The position numbers were made by a program, and so were the translations under genes. DNA of 64,000 nucleotides, taken from NCBI RefSeq assembly GCF_020055635.1, contig NZ_JAIPUT010000002.1, positions 1 through 64,000 on the forward strand, read 5' to 3'. A model generated the notes under the pieces. The model was not told where the DNA came from, made no database searches, and saw only the letters and a program-made list of their open reading frames with translations. This stretch comes from Marivita sp. (GTDB lineage: Bacteria; Pseudomonadota; Alphaproteobacteria; Rhodobacterales; Rhodobacteraceae). Shown here piece by piece: positions 18,991 through 26,866 of the stretch (position 1 is its first letter; each line of letters opens with the position of its first letter).

Positions 18991-19899
18991 ATGACCACGC
19001 GCGCCGGATTCGTCGCTTTGATCGGAGAGCCCAATGCGGGCAAGTCCACGCTGACCAACCAGATGGTCGGCGCGAAAGTGTCGATTGTCACCCACAAGGT
19101 GCAGACCACCCGCGCCCGCATTCGCGGCGTTGCCATCGAGGGCGATGCCCAGATCGTTCTTGTGGACACGCCGGGCCTGTTCAAGCCGCGCCGCCGTCTT
19201 GACCGCGCAATGGTCGCTGCCGCCTGGAGCGGCGCATCGGATGCCGATATCGTCGTGCTGTTGATCGAAGCGCATCGTGGGATCACCGAAGGGGTCGAGG
19301 CGATCCTCGAGAACCTTGGCGAAGTGGTGGGCAAACGCCCTGTCGCGTTGGCCATCAACAAGATCGACCGCGTCGAGGCGCAGCATCTGCTGAAGCTGAC
19401 CAAGGAGATGAACGAGAAGTTTCCCTTCACGGAAAGCTTCATGATCTCGGCCGAAAAGGGACATGGGGTCAAGGATCTGCGCAAATGGCTGGCCGCCGAA
19501 CTTCCTGAAAGCCCGTGGCTCTATCCCGAAGACCAGATCGCGGATCTGCCGCTGCGCATGATCGCCGCCGAGATGACCCGCGAAAAGCTGACCCTGCGCC
19601 TGCACCAGGAATTGCCCTACCAGTTGACGGTCGAGACCGAGCACTGGGAAGAGCGCGACGACGGATCGGCGCGGATCGACCAGATCATCTATGTGATCCG
19701 CGATGGTCATAAGGGGATCGTTCTGGGCAACAAGGGCGAGACCATCAAGGCAATCAGCAAGGCCGCGCGCGAGGAGCTTGAAGAGTTCCTGGGCCGCCGC
19801 ATCCACCTCTTCATGCAGGTGAAGGTCCGCGAGAAATGGCTCGACGAGGCCGAGCGCTATTCCGAGATGGGTCTCGATTTCAAGGACGGCAATGGCTGA
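18991..19899 (+). CDS. era: GTPase Era
   Basis: A 302-residue GTPase that binds the 3' end of 16S rRNA during 30S assembly. G1 'GEPNAGKST' is at residues 12-20, G3 'VDTPG' near 57, and G4 'NKID' near 128. The C-terminal KH domain includes 'IYVIRDGHKGIVLGNKGE' and 'KAISKAAREELEEF'. ATG at 18991 is chosen because it matches the Era N terminus ('TTRAGFVALIGEP') and has AGGACAG upstream; a longer frame from 18892 adds 33 unrelated residues. Confidence 0.98.
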   Translation: MTTRAGFVALIGEPNAGKSTLTNQMVGAKVSIVTHKVQTTRARIRGVAIEGDAQIVLVDTPGLFKPRRRLDRAMVAAAWSGASDADIVVLLIEAHRGITEGVEAILENLGEVVGKRPVALAINKIDRVEAQHLLKLTKEMNEKFPFTESFMISAEKGHGVKDLRKWLAAELPESPWLYPEDQIADLPLRMIAAEMTREKLTLRLHQELPYQLTVETEHWEERDDGSARIDQIIYVIRDGHKGIVLGNKGETIKAISKAAREELEEFLGRRIHLFMQVKVREKWLDEAERYSEMGLDFKDGNG

Positions 19900-20230
19900 G
19901 GCCCGGCTGGCCAGCGGGTTCTGGGTGCAGGCCTACTTGCGCCGCCTGTCGCTCTTTGACATCCCGGCCTTCGTCACGGCGCATGGCGACGACACCGCCG
20001 GGGCCATTCTGGTCAAGCTCAACACGCTTGACGGTCAGGCCAAGGCGTTTGTGCGCCAATATGACATGATGACCGGCGACCGCGCCTGGCAGGTTCTGGC
20101 AGACGGGGCCGAGGCGGATGTCGACGCCAGCATCGCCAGACAACGCAGCTTTGACAGCGACCTTTGGGTGATCGAGGTCGAAGACCGCGCCGGTCGGCAC
20201 CTGCTGGATGAAGACGGGCTGTCGGGCTAG
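19892..20230 (+). CDS. DUF1491 family protein
   Basis: A 112-residue protein whose N terminus 'RLASGFWVQAYLRRL' and 'HGDDTAGAILVKLNTLDG' match DUF1491, a small alphaproteobacterial family of unknown function commonly found near era and recO. No catalytic motif or membrane segment is visible, so a cytoplasmic protein is likely. It overlaps era by 8 bp and precedes recO by 9 bp, so co-expression is likely. Confidence 0.85.
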   Translation: MAEARLASGFWVQAYLRRLSLFDIPAFVTAHGDDTAGAILVKLNTLDGQAKAFVRQYDMMTGDRAWQVLADGAEADVDASIARQRSFDSDLWVIEVEDRAGRHLLDEDGLSG

Positions 20231-20239
20231 TGTCTCAAC

Positions 20240-20977
20240 ATGGACTGGCGTGACACGGGTATCCTTCTGAGCAGCCGCCGGCATGGCGAAAGTTCGATGA
20301 TCATCGACGTCTTCACGCCGGAACGCGGACGGCACGCGGGCGTGGTGCGGGGCGGGGCGTCCCGCAGGGTGGCGCCGATCCTGCAACCCGGAGCCCAGCT
20401 TGATCTTGCGTGGCGTGCCCGTCTGGAGGACCACCTCGGCAGTTTCACCGTCGAGCTTCAACGCTCGCGGGCGGCGATCGCGATGCAGGACCGGACGATA
20501 TTGGCAGGCTTGAACGCGGTGCTGTCGATGCTGGCCTTCGTCCTTCCGGAGCGTGAAGCTCATCCGGCGCTATATGCCGACACGCAGAACCTTCTCGACC
20601 TGCTGGACCAGTCCGACCTTTGGGCGCTGGCCTATCTTCGTTGGGAGACAGTGTTGCTTGACGAAATGGGATATGGCCTCGACCTGAGATGTTGTGCAGT
20701 CACCGGGGTGACGGACGGTCTGGCTTACGTGTCTCCGAAATCGGGTCGGGCCGTGTCGGCCAAGGGGGCGGGGGAGTGGGCGGACCGCTTGCTTCCCTTG
20801 CCCGATGCCCTGAAAGGCGAAGGCGCTGCGACAGATGCGGAGGTCGTGGAGGCGCTGGCGGTGACCGGGTACTTCCTTGAGCACAAGCTGGCGTCGGACC
20901 AGGTGGGCAAGCCGTTGCCTCCGGCGCGGGCCCGCTATGTGGATTTGCTTGGCCGTCGCACCACCCCGCGCGACTGA
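20240..20977 (+). CDS. recO: DNA repair protein RecO
   Basis: A 245-residue RecO, which helps load RecA on single-strand DNA coated with SSB in the RecFOR pathway. The N-terminal OB fold '[22 protein letters not shown]' and '[22 protein letters not shown]' is standard. The C-terminal helical part has '[16 protein letters not shown]' and a 'CAVTG' remnant of the metal site. It follows DUF1491 in the era operon. Confidence 0.97.
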   Translation: MDWRDTGILLSSRRHGESSMIIDVFTPERGRHAGVVRGGASRRVAPILQPGAQLDLAWRARLEDHLGSFTVELQRSRAAIAMQDRTILAGLNAVLSMLAFVLPEREAHPALYADTQNLLDLLDQSDLWALAYLRWETVLLDEMGYGLDLRCCAVTGVTDGLAYVSPKSGRAVSAKGAGEWADRLLPLPDALKGEGAATDAEVVEALAVTGYFLEHKLASDQVGKPLPPARARYVDLLGRRTTPRD

Positions 20978-21158
20978 AGGTCCGGGCACATCCCGGCCGA
21001 CATGGGTCTTGATTCTGTCTTTCAGGTCTGCGGCGGGCCATCAAGAGCGCGATGCGCCGCCGATTTTGCCTCTCCGGCGCCGGATTGCCCGCGGCGAGTT
21101 CGGAAAACAATCAAACCTCGTCTTTTCAGTCCGCAACGGGCGCGATAGGTAAAGAGAC

Positions 21159-21818
21159 ATGAATATGACAGTGCCCAACATCCTGACTGTCCTGCGTCTG
21201 GCCGCGGCGCCCGGAGTCGCATTGATGTTTCTCTACTTCGCGCGCCCGGCGGCGGACTGGTTTGCCCTGGTGCTTTTCGTGCTGGCTGCGGTGACGGACT
21301 GGTTCGACGGGTATCTCGCGCGGGCCTGGAAGCAGGAAAGCAAACTGGGCGCGATGCTTGACCCGATCGCAGACAAGGCGATGGTGGTGATCGCGCTGAT
21401 GGTGATCGTGGGTTATTCGTCGATGTCGCCCTGGCTGGTGCTGCCTGCGACGTTCATCCTGTTCCGGGAAGTGTTCGTTTCCGGTCTGCGCGAATTTCTG
21501 GGGGATACGGCGGGCACGCTCAAGGTGACACCGCTTGCCAAGTGGAAGACGACGCTCCAGATGATCGCGATTGCGGTTTTGTTTGCGCAGGGCGTCTTCG
21601 AACACTATCTCGGAATGTCTGCGATGGGCATGAGCCCCGAGATATTCGAGGGTGTGATGGCTGGTGAAATCGAAGACCTGCATGGTCTCTGGTGGAAGCA
21701 CGCCGGCATGATCTGGGCGGGGACCATCGGATTGGTGCTGCTGTGGATCGCGGCGTTCCTGACCGTGGTGACCGGATGGGATTACTTTCGCAAAGCGGTT
21801 CCGTTTCTGAAGGATTGA
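21159..21818 (+). CDS. pgsA: CDP-diacylglycerol-glycerol-3-phosphate 3-phosphatidyltransferase
   Basis: A 219-residue inner-membrane enzyme that makes phosphatidylglycerol phosphate. The CDP-alcohol phosphotransferase signature D-G-x2-A-R-x8-G-x3-D-x3-D is seen from 'DWFDGYLARAW' to 'GAMLDPIADK'. The N terminus 'VPNILTVLRLAAAPG' is typical. Four to six helices follow. The 181-bp gap after recO shows no clear promoter to me. moaD follows after only 4 bases, an unusual but frequent pairing in this family of bacteria. Confidence 0.96.
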   Translation: MNMTVPNILTVLRLAAAPGVALMFLYFARPAADWFALVLFVLAAVTDWFDGYLARAWKQESKLGAMLDPIADKAMVVIALMVIVGYSSMSPWLVLPATFILFREVFVSGLREFLGDTAGTLKVTPLAKWKTTLQMIAIAVLFAQGVFEHYLGMSAMGMSPEIFEGVMAGEIEDLHGLWWKHAGMIWAGTIGLVLLWIAAFLTVVTGWDYFRKAVPFLKD

Positions 21819-21822
21819 CCAA

Positions 21823-22068
21823 ATGGACGTTCTTTATTTCGCATGGGTCCGAGAACGGATTGGACTGCCGAAGGAAAAGGTGACCACGGATGCGGCAACG
21901 GTGGCCGATCTGGTGGCGGAATTGCGCGCGCGCGAGGAACGCTACGATCTGGCCTTCTCGGACCTGAGCGCGCTGCGCGTTGCCGTCGATCAGGAGCTGA
22001 CCGATTTCGATGCATCGATCAAGGACGCGCGGGAAGTTGCGTTCTTCCCGCCGATGACAGGAGGCTAG
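21823..22068 (+). CDS. moaD: Molybdopterin synthase small subunit
   Basis: An 81-residue beta-grasp protein ending in the required Gly-Gly ('MTGG'), whose thiocarboxylate donates sulfur to precursor Z in molybdenum-cofactor synthesis. The N terminus 'VLYFAWVRERIGLPKEKV' and 'TVADLVAELRAREERY' match MoaD. It precedes moaE by five bases. Confidence 0.96.
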   Translation: MDVLYFAWVRERIGLPKEKVTTDAATVADLVAELRAREERYDLAFSDLSALRVAVDQELTDFDASIKDAREVAFFPPMTGG

Positions 22069-22073
22069 GACCG

Positions 22074-22520
22074 GTGCGCATTGTCGTTCAGGACACGCCT
22101 TTCGACATGGGGGCCGAGGCCGAGGCATTCGCCAACGGTCGGCATGACATGGGGGCTGTCGTCACTTTCACCGGGATCGTTCGCGATTTCGGCGATGGCG
22201 GGCTGGATGCGATGGAGATCGAACATTATCCCGGCATGACCCGGAAGGCGCTGGAAACCATCGCGGAAGAGGCCCGCACGCGCTGGTCTCTGGGGGACGT
22301 TCTGGTGATCCACCGCTATGGCCGCATGGAGCCGGGTGAAAAGATCATGATGGTGGCCACCGCCGCACCGCACCGCAAGGACGCGTTCGAGGCGGCGGAA
22401 TACCTGATGGATTACCTCAAGTCCCGCGCGCCGTTCTGGAAAAAGGAACATGCGACCACCGGGGAAACCGGTTGGGTGTCCGCCAAGGACGAAGACGAGG
22501 ATGCGCTTTCGCGGTGGTAA
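22074..22520 (+). CDS. moaE: Molybdopterin synthase catalytic subunit
   Basis: A 148-residue MoaE, partner of MoaD in converting precursor Z to molybdopterin. Signatures are 'GAVVTFTGIVRDF', 'EIEHYPGMTRKALE', 'VIHRYGRMEPGEKIM' and 'LKSRAPFWKKE' (catalytic Lys pair). The GTG start at 22074 has GGAGG at 22060-22064 upstream. A longer out-of-register reading through moaD is rejected. Confidence 0.96.
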   Translation: MRIVVQDTPFDMGAEAEAFANGRHDMGAVVTFTGIVRDFGDGGLDAMEIEHYPGMTRKALETIAEEARTRWSLGDVLVIHRYGRMEPGEKIMMVATAAPHRKDAFEAAEYLMDYLKSRAPFWKKEHATTGETGWVSAKDEDEDALSRW

Positions 22521-22537
22521 CTTGTTTGCCGGGTGAT

Positions 22538-22558
22538 TTGGTCATATTGTTTGACCAA
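22538..22558. promoter_or_regulatory. Inverted repeat, candidate operator of the FadR-type regulator
   Basis: Perfect 7-bp arms TTGGTCA and TGACCAA flank a 7-base spacer, 22 bases before the regulator's ATG at 22581. TTGGT/ACCAA half-sites are typical of the FadR subfamily (PdhR, LldR), but known sites have much shorter spacers. Autoregulation is inferred. Confidence 0.5.
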
Positions 22559-22580
22559 TCCAACGCAGATTGCGAGTCCG

Positions 22581-23351
22581 ATGCCCTTTCAACCCGTCAC
22601 GCCAGAAAAGCTGTCCACTTCGGTCACGCGACAGATCGAAAAGCTGATCCTCCAGGGCATCCTGCGCCCGGGCGAACGGCTGCCCTCTGAACGCGAACTC
22701 GCCGAGCGTCTGAACGTGTCGCGCCCGTCCTTGCGGGAATCCATCGCCGACCTTTCGGAGCGTGGCCTGCTGACAAGCCGGGCTGGCGCCGGGGTCTTTG
22801 TTGCGGATGTGCTTGGATCGGCGTTCTCGGATGCCTTGATCCAGCTTTTTGCCAACCATGACGAAGCGGTCCTGGACTACCTGTCCTTTCGCAAGGACAT
22901 GGAAGGGCTGGCCGCCGAACGCGCCGCGCGATTGGCGTCGGACACGGATCTCAAGGTCATCAACACGGTTTTCGAGCGGATGGAAGCCGCGCATCAGAAA
23001 CGCAACCCGGCGGACGAGGCATCACTTGATGCGGAATTCCACCTGTCGATCATCGAAGCCAGCCACAATGTCATCATGCTCCACATGATGCGATCGATGT
23101 ACCAGCTTCTGCGCGAAGGCGTGTTCTACAACCGTCAGATCATGTTCCGCCAGAAGACAACCCGCGCGACGCTTCTGGATCAGCACCGCGCGATCAACGA
23201 CGCCTTGCAGGCCCGCGAGCCCGAGGCCGCGCGCAGGGCCGTGGTCGATCACCTGTCCTACGTGGAGACCTGCCTTGCGGACAACCGCAAGGCCGAGGCG
23301 CATGAAGCCGTGGCGCGCCAGAGATACGAGCATACGCTGACCAAGGGCTGA
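22581..23351 (+). CDS. GntR/FadR-family transcriptional regulator
   Basis: A 256-residue regulator with an N-terminal winged helix ('RPGERLPSERELAERLNVSRPSLRES' spanning residues 25-50, then 'SRAGAGVFV') and a C-terminal FCD ligand domain with metal-binding positions in 'LDAEFHLSIIEASHN'. It is of the PdhR/LldR type, which usually respond to carboxylic acids such as pyruvate or lactate. ATG at 22581 is chosen because it places the usual short leader before the helix-turn-helix. Target genes are not obvious; the neighbour is the convergent aminotransferase. Confidence 0.92.
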   Translation: MPFQPVTPEKLSTSVTRQIEKLILQGILRPGERLPSERELAERLNVSRPSLRESIADLSERGLLTSRAGAGVFVADVLGSAFSDALIQLFANHDEAVLDYLSFRKDMEGLAAERAARLASDTDLKVINTVFERMEAAHQKRNPADEASLDAEFHLSIIEASHNVIMLHMMRSMYQLLREGVFYNRQIMFRQKTTRATLLDQHRAINDALQAREPEAARRAVVDHLSYVETCLADNRKAEAHEAVARQRYEHTLTKG

Positions 23352-23369
23352 AACGCCTTCAAGCGTTTC
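23350..23369 (+). terminator. Hairpin at the end of the FadR-type gene
   Basis: GAAACGC/GCGTTTC arms with a 6-base loop begin within the stop codon of the regulator gene and lie in the 45-bp convergent gap before the aminotransferase stop. No long U-tract follows. Confidence 0.45.
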
Positions 23370-23396
23370 CCCAGATCCCTTGTCGGTTCAGGCGCG

Positions 23397-24800
23397 TCAG
23401 GCTGCCACCTGCGCTTTCATCAACCCGTCATTCTTCAGCTGCGCGTGACATTCGTCGAGCGACTGCCAGGCGCGGGCGATCAGCATGTCGATCTCGTCCT
23501 TGGAGATCACCAGCGGCGGCGAGATGATCATCCGGTCTCCGACATGGCGCATCACGAGGTTGTTGGCAAAGCACCGTTCGCGGCAGATGAACCCGACCGT
23601 GCCGGCATCTGCCTCGAACGGGGCACGGGATGCCTTGTCGGGCGTCAGTGCAAGTGATCCCATCATCCCGATGATCTTGGCCTCGCCCACCAGCGGATGT
23701 TCCGCAAGGCTCTCGAACTTCTGCTTCAGATAAGGCGCGGTCTCCTCGCGAACGCGGGTCACGATGCCTTCTTCGTCAAGGATACGCAGGTTTTCCAGCG
23801 CCACAGCGCAGGCCACCGGGTGGCCGGAATAGGTGTATCCGTGATTGAATTCGACCGAATTGATGACCTCGGCCACGTCGTCACAGATGATCGACCCGCC
23901 GATCGGCTGATAGCCCGAGGACAGACCCTTGGCGATCGTCATGATGTGCGGACGGATGTTCATGGTTTGGCTTCCGAACCAATTGCCGGTCCGGCCAAAG
24001 CCGCAGATCACCTCGTCGGCAATCAGCAGGATGCCGTATTTGTCGACGATCCGCTGGATCTCGGGCCAGTAGGTTTCCGGCGGAATAATGACGCCGCCAG
24101 CGCCCTGCACCGGTTCGGCGATGAAGGCTGCCACGCGGTCTGGACCCAATTCCTCGATGGCCGCTTCCAGTTGCCGCGCGCGTTCAAGGCCGAATTCCTC
24201 GGGGGTCATGTCGCCGCCTTCGGACCACCAGTTCGGCTGGTCGATATGGTGGATGTCGGGGATCGGCAAGCCGCCCTGCATGTGCATGCCCTTCATGCCG
24301 CCCAATGATCCAGAGCCGACCGAGGAGCCGTGATAGGCATTCCACCGCGAGATCACGATGTTGCGCTCGGGCTGACCCTTTTCGGCCCAGTAGGTCCGGA
24401 CCAGACGCAGATTGGTGTCGTTCGCTTCGGAACCGGAACCGGCGAAGAAGGTCTGGTTGAACCCGTCCGGCGACAGTTCCGCCAGTTTTTGCGACAGCGC
24501 GATCGCGGGCACATGGGTCGTCTGGAAAAACGTGTTGTAATACGGAAGCTCTTCCATCTGGCGGGCCGCAGCCTGTGCCAGTTCCTTGCGGCCATAGCCG
24601 ATATTCACGCACCACAGCCCGGCCATGGCGTCCAGAATGCGATTGCCGTCGCTGTCATTGAGCCAGACGCCATCGGCGCGTGTGATGACGCGGGCGCCTT
24701 TCTGGCTAAGCCCGGCACCATGCGTGAACGGATGCATGTGGTGCGCGGAATCGAGCGCCTGCAATTCGGAAGTGGGCATGTGGTTGGTGATCAAGGCCAT
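23397..24800 (-). CDS. Class III aminotransferase (putrescine/polyamine-pyruvate type)
   Basis: A 467-residue PLP enzyme of the omega-aminotransferase class. 'GSGSEANDTNLRLVRTYW' (cofactor phosphate), 'WNAYHGSSVGSGSLGG', D262 in 'IADEVICGFGRTG' and the Schiff-base K291 in 'IAKGLSSGYQPIGG' are all present. 'HPFTHGAGLSQKGARVITRADG' at the N terminus is typical of SpuC-like putrescine:pyruvate transaminases. With the Pot-like transporter and amine oxidase nearby it probably degrades imported polyamines. That substrate is inferred from context. Confidence 0.9.
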   Translation of the reverse strand: MALITNHMPTSELQALDSAHHMHPFTHGAGLSQKGARVITRADGVWLNDSDGNRILDAMAGLWCVNIGYGRKELAQAAARQMEELPYYNTFFQTTHVPAIALSQKLAELSPDGFNQTFFAGSGSEANDTNLRLVRTYWAEKGQPERNIVISRWNAYHGSSVGSGSLGGMKGMHMQGGLPIPDIHHIDQPNWWSEGGDMTPEEFGLERARQLEAAIEELGPDRVAAFIAEPVQGAGGVIIPPETYWPEIQRIVDKYGILLIADEVICGFGRTGNWFGSQTMNIRPHIMTIAKGLSSGYQPIGGSIICDDVAEVINSVEFNHGYTYSGHPVACAVALENLRILDEEGIVTRVREETAPYLKQKFESLAEHPLVGEAKIIGMMGSLALTPDKASRAPFEADAGTVGFICRERCFANNLVMRHVGDRMIISPPLVISKDEIDMLIARAWQSLDECHAQLKNDGLMKAQVAA

Positions 24801-24833
24801 TGGACAAATCCTCGCTGAAAGGTTGCCGTCAAA

Positions 24834-24846
24834 ATATGATCAAATT
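24834..24846. promoter_or_regulatory. TGATCA-centred motif before the aminotransferase gene
   Basis: ATATGATCAAAT with one mismatched pair in its dyad, 34 bases upstream of the aminotransferase ATG. It shares 11 of 12 bases with the palindrome upstream of the binding-protein gene at 25656, making it a candidate operator of the GntR regulator encoded between them. Confidence 0.45.
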
Positions 24847-24863
24847 ATTCCGAGTCAATCGAA

Positions 24864-25535
24864 TCAGGACAATCCCTGGCGGATTTGTTCCATTCCCTGA
24901 ACCACGTCGGCCAACATCGCCTCTGCCGCCGCCGCGCCGTCGCCAACCGAAAGCGCCGCAAGCACATCCTTGTGACGATCCGGCAGGTTTCGCGTGCCGA
25001 ATTGACCGCAGACCACGCGCAGCGACGGGCCGAACCGCAGCCAAAGCCTGAGCACCATTTCCGACAGGATCGGCGCTGTTGCCAAGGCGTAGAGATCGGC
25101 GTGGAACCGGTGGTTTTCGATCAGGTATTGCCCGACATCCCCGCGCCGGATCGCCGCGTCGAGACGCGTGTCGATTTCGGTCAGCCTGTTGATGTCATCA
25201 CGCGTGGCGTTGCCGGCTGCCCGTCGCGCCAGTTCTGGTTCGAGCGCTTTGCGCGCAACGGTCAATTCGTCGATCGCCCGGTGATCGAGCACCGGCACGG
25301 CGATCCGCCGGTTGCCCAGGAATTCCAGCGCCCCTTCGGCGGTCAGCCGACGCAAAGCCTCGCGGACCGGGGTCATGCCGACGCCGAGGGACTCGGTCAA
25401 TCCCTGGATCGTGACCGGCTGGCCCGGTTCGAACTCTCCGAACAGCACCTGGTCGCGCAACCTGCGGTAAACCACCTCATGCGCCGGCAGTCCGGTTGCC
25501 TCGGCGTAAGCTTTGACAGGTCTCTGACTGGTCAT
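24864..25535 (-). CDS. GntR-family regulator with FCD domain
   Basis: A 223-residue regulator. The winged helix spans about residues 18-80 ('VYRRLRDQVLFGEFEPG' then 'GMTPVREALRRLTAEGALE'); the all-helical FCD domain follows with 'ENHRFHADLYALA' carrying metal-ligand histidines. ATG 25535 is used; the longer frame upstream adds 29 residues without domain match. It sits between the aminotransferase and the polyamine transporter, so it probably controls polyamine uptake and breakdown. Confidence 0.9.
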   Translation of the reverse strand: MTSQRPVKAYAEATGLPAHEVVYRRLRDQVLFGEFEPGQPVTIQGLTESLGVGMTPVREALRRLTAEGALEFLGNRRIAVPVLDHRAIDELTVARKALEPELARRAAGNATRDDINRLTEIDTRLDAAIRRGDVGQYLIENHRFHADLYALATAPILSEMVLRLWLRFGPSLRVVCGQFGTRNLPDRHKDVLAALSVGDGAAAAEAMLADVVQGMEQIRQGLS

Positions 25536-25655
25536 CCCATCCCTCGCTGACTGCCGCTTCCTTGGGCACATTGCCTGAAAACCCGCTTCTGACAAGCCAT
25601 CTTGCACGATCCCGGCGGGCATGAAACCATCTCAGCTATTGCCAGATCGGGCAAG

Positions 25656-25668
25656 ATTTGATCAAATT
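25656..25668. promoter_or_regulatory. Perfect 12-bp palindrome upstream of the transporter operon
   Basis: ATTTGATCAAAT at 25656-25667 is perfectly self-complementary and lies 47 bases before the binding-protein ATG. The near copy at 24834 precedes the aminotransferase. Candidate operator for the adjacent GntR regulator. Confidence 0.5.
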
Positions 25669-25714
25669 CAAATCCATTGGGCCGCAAGCGCCCGAGGATC
25701 AACGGGAGACTTTC

Positions 25715-26800
25715 ATGAAAACCCATCTGCTGACCATGACCGCAGGTGCCGCACTGCTGGCGTCAATCGCTCATGCCGACGAAGTGCGCGTCTACAACTG
25801 GTCTGACTATATCGACGAAGAGCTTCTCACGAAGTTCGAGGAAGAAACCGGGATCGACCTGATCTACGACGTGTTCGACAGCAACGAATTGCTGGAAACA
25901 AAGATGCTGGCCGGTGGGTCGGGCTATGACGTCGTCGTGCCGACAGGCACGTTCCTGCAACGCCAGATCCAGGCCGGCGCGTTCCAGAAGCTGGATGAAT
26001 CCAAGCTGCCGAACCTCGACAACATGTGGGAAGCCATCGAAGAACGCACCGAACAGTATGATCCGGGCAACGAGTATTCGATCAACTACATGTGGGGCAC
26101 CACGGGCATCGGCGTGAACGTCAACAAGGTCAAGGAAGTCCTCGGCGAGGACGCCCCGATCTCGTCGCTCGAGCTGGTCTTCAACCCGGAGAACATGGAA
26201 AAGCTGTCCGAATGCGGCGTGCATTTCCTGGACGCACCGACCGAGATGATCCCGGCCGCGCTGACCTATGCGGGCATGGATCCGGATCTCAAGGACGAAG
26301 AAGCCCTTGCCAAGGCAGAAGAAGTGCTGTCGGCCGTGCGTCCCTATGTCCAGAAATTCCACAGTTCCGAGTATATCAATGCGCTGGCGAACGGGGATAT
26401 CTGCGTGGCCTTCGGCTGGTCCGGTGATATCCTTCAGGCACGTGACCGCGCCGCGGAAGCGGACAATGGCGTGGAAGTGGCCTATAATGCGCCCACCGAA
26501 GGTGCGCTGATGTGGTTCGACCAGATGGCCATCCCGGTCGACGCCCCCAACCCGGACGCGGCGCACACCTTCCTGAACTTCATCATGGACGCGGAAAACA
26601 TGGCTGCCGCGTCGAACTACGTTTATTACGCCAACGGAAACAAGGCGTCCCAGGAATTCCTGATCGACGACGTGATCAACGACACGGCGATCTATCCGGA
26701 TGAATCGACGCTGGAAAACCTTTACACGGTCACGCCATTCCCGCCGCGCGAACAGCGGAACCTGACGCGGATGTGGACCTCGGTCAAATCCGGGACCTGA
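25715..26800 (+). CDS. potF: Spermidine/putrescine ABC transporter, periplasmic binding protein
   Basis: A 361-residue solute-binding protein of the PotD/PotF family. A signal peptide ends at 'IAHA' (about residue 21), followed by 'DEVRVYNWSDYIDEELLTKF', the N terminus typical of polyamine binders. 'SGYDVVVPTGTFLQRQ' and 'YMWGTTGIGVNVNKV' line the ligand cleft in this family. ATG 25715 is chosen because it gives a clean signal peptide; an ATG at 25658 would bury it. First gene of a four-gene transporter plus an amine oxidase. Confidence 0.94.
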   Translation: MKTHLLTMTAGAALLASIAHADEVRVYNWSDYIDEELLTKFEEETGIDLIYDVFDSNELLETKMLAGGSGYDVVVPTGTFLQRQIQAGAFQKLDESKLPNLDNMWEAIEERTEQYDPGNEYSINYMWGTTGIGVNVNKVKEVLGEDAPISSLELVFNPENMEKLSECGVHFLDAPTEMIPAALTYAGMDPDLKDEEALAKAEEVLSAVRPYVQKFHSSEYINALANGDICVAFGWSGDILQARDRAAEADNGVEVAYNAPTEGALMWFDQMAIPVDAPNPDAAHTFLNFIMDAENMAAASNYVYYANGNKASQEFLIDDVINDTAIYPDESTLENLYTVTPFPPREQRNLTRMWTSVKSGT

Positions 26801-26815
26801 TCCGACCTGCTCTCA

Positions 26816-26842
26816 AATCCGGCGGACGCCCTCCGCCGGATT
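26816..26842 (+). terminator. Strong hairpin between potF and potG
   Basis: An 11-bp perfect stem (AATCCGGCGGA/TCCGCCGGATT) with a 5-base loop lies in the 66-bp gap. No U-tract follows. Hairpins here commonly stabilise the binding-protein message or partly stop transcription, so that the soluble receptor is made in excess of the membrane parts. Confidence 0.65.
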
Positions 26843-26866
26843 CTCCTTCCGACCCGGAGGTGCCGA

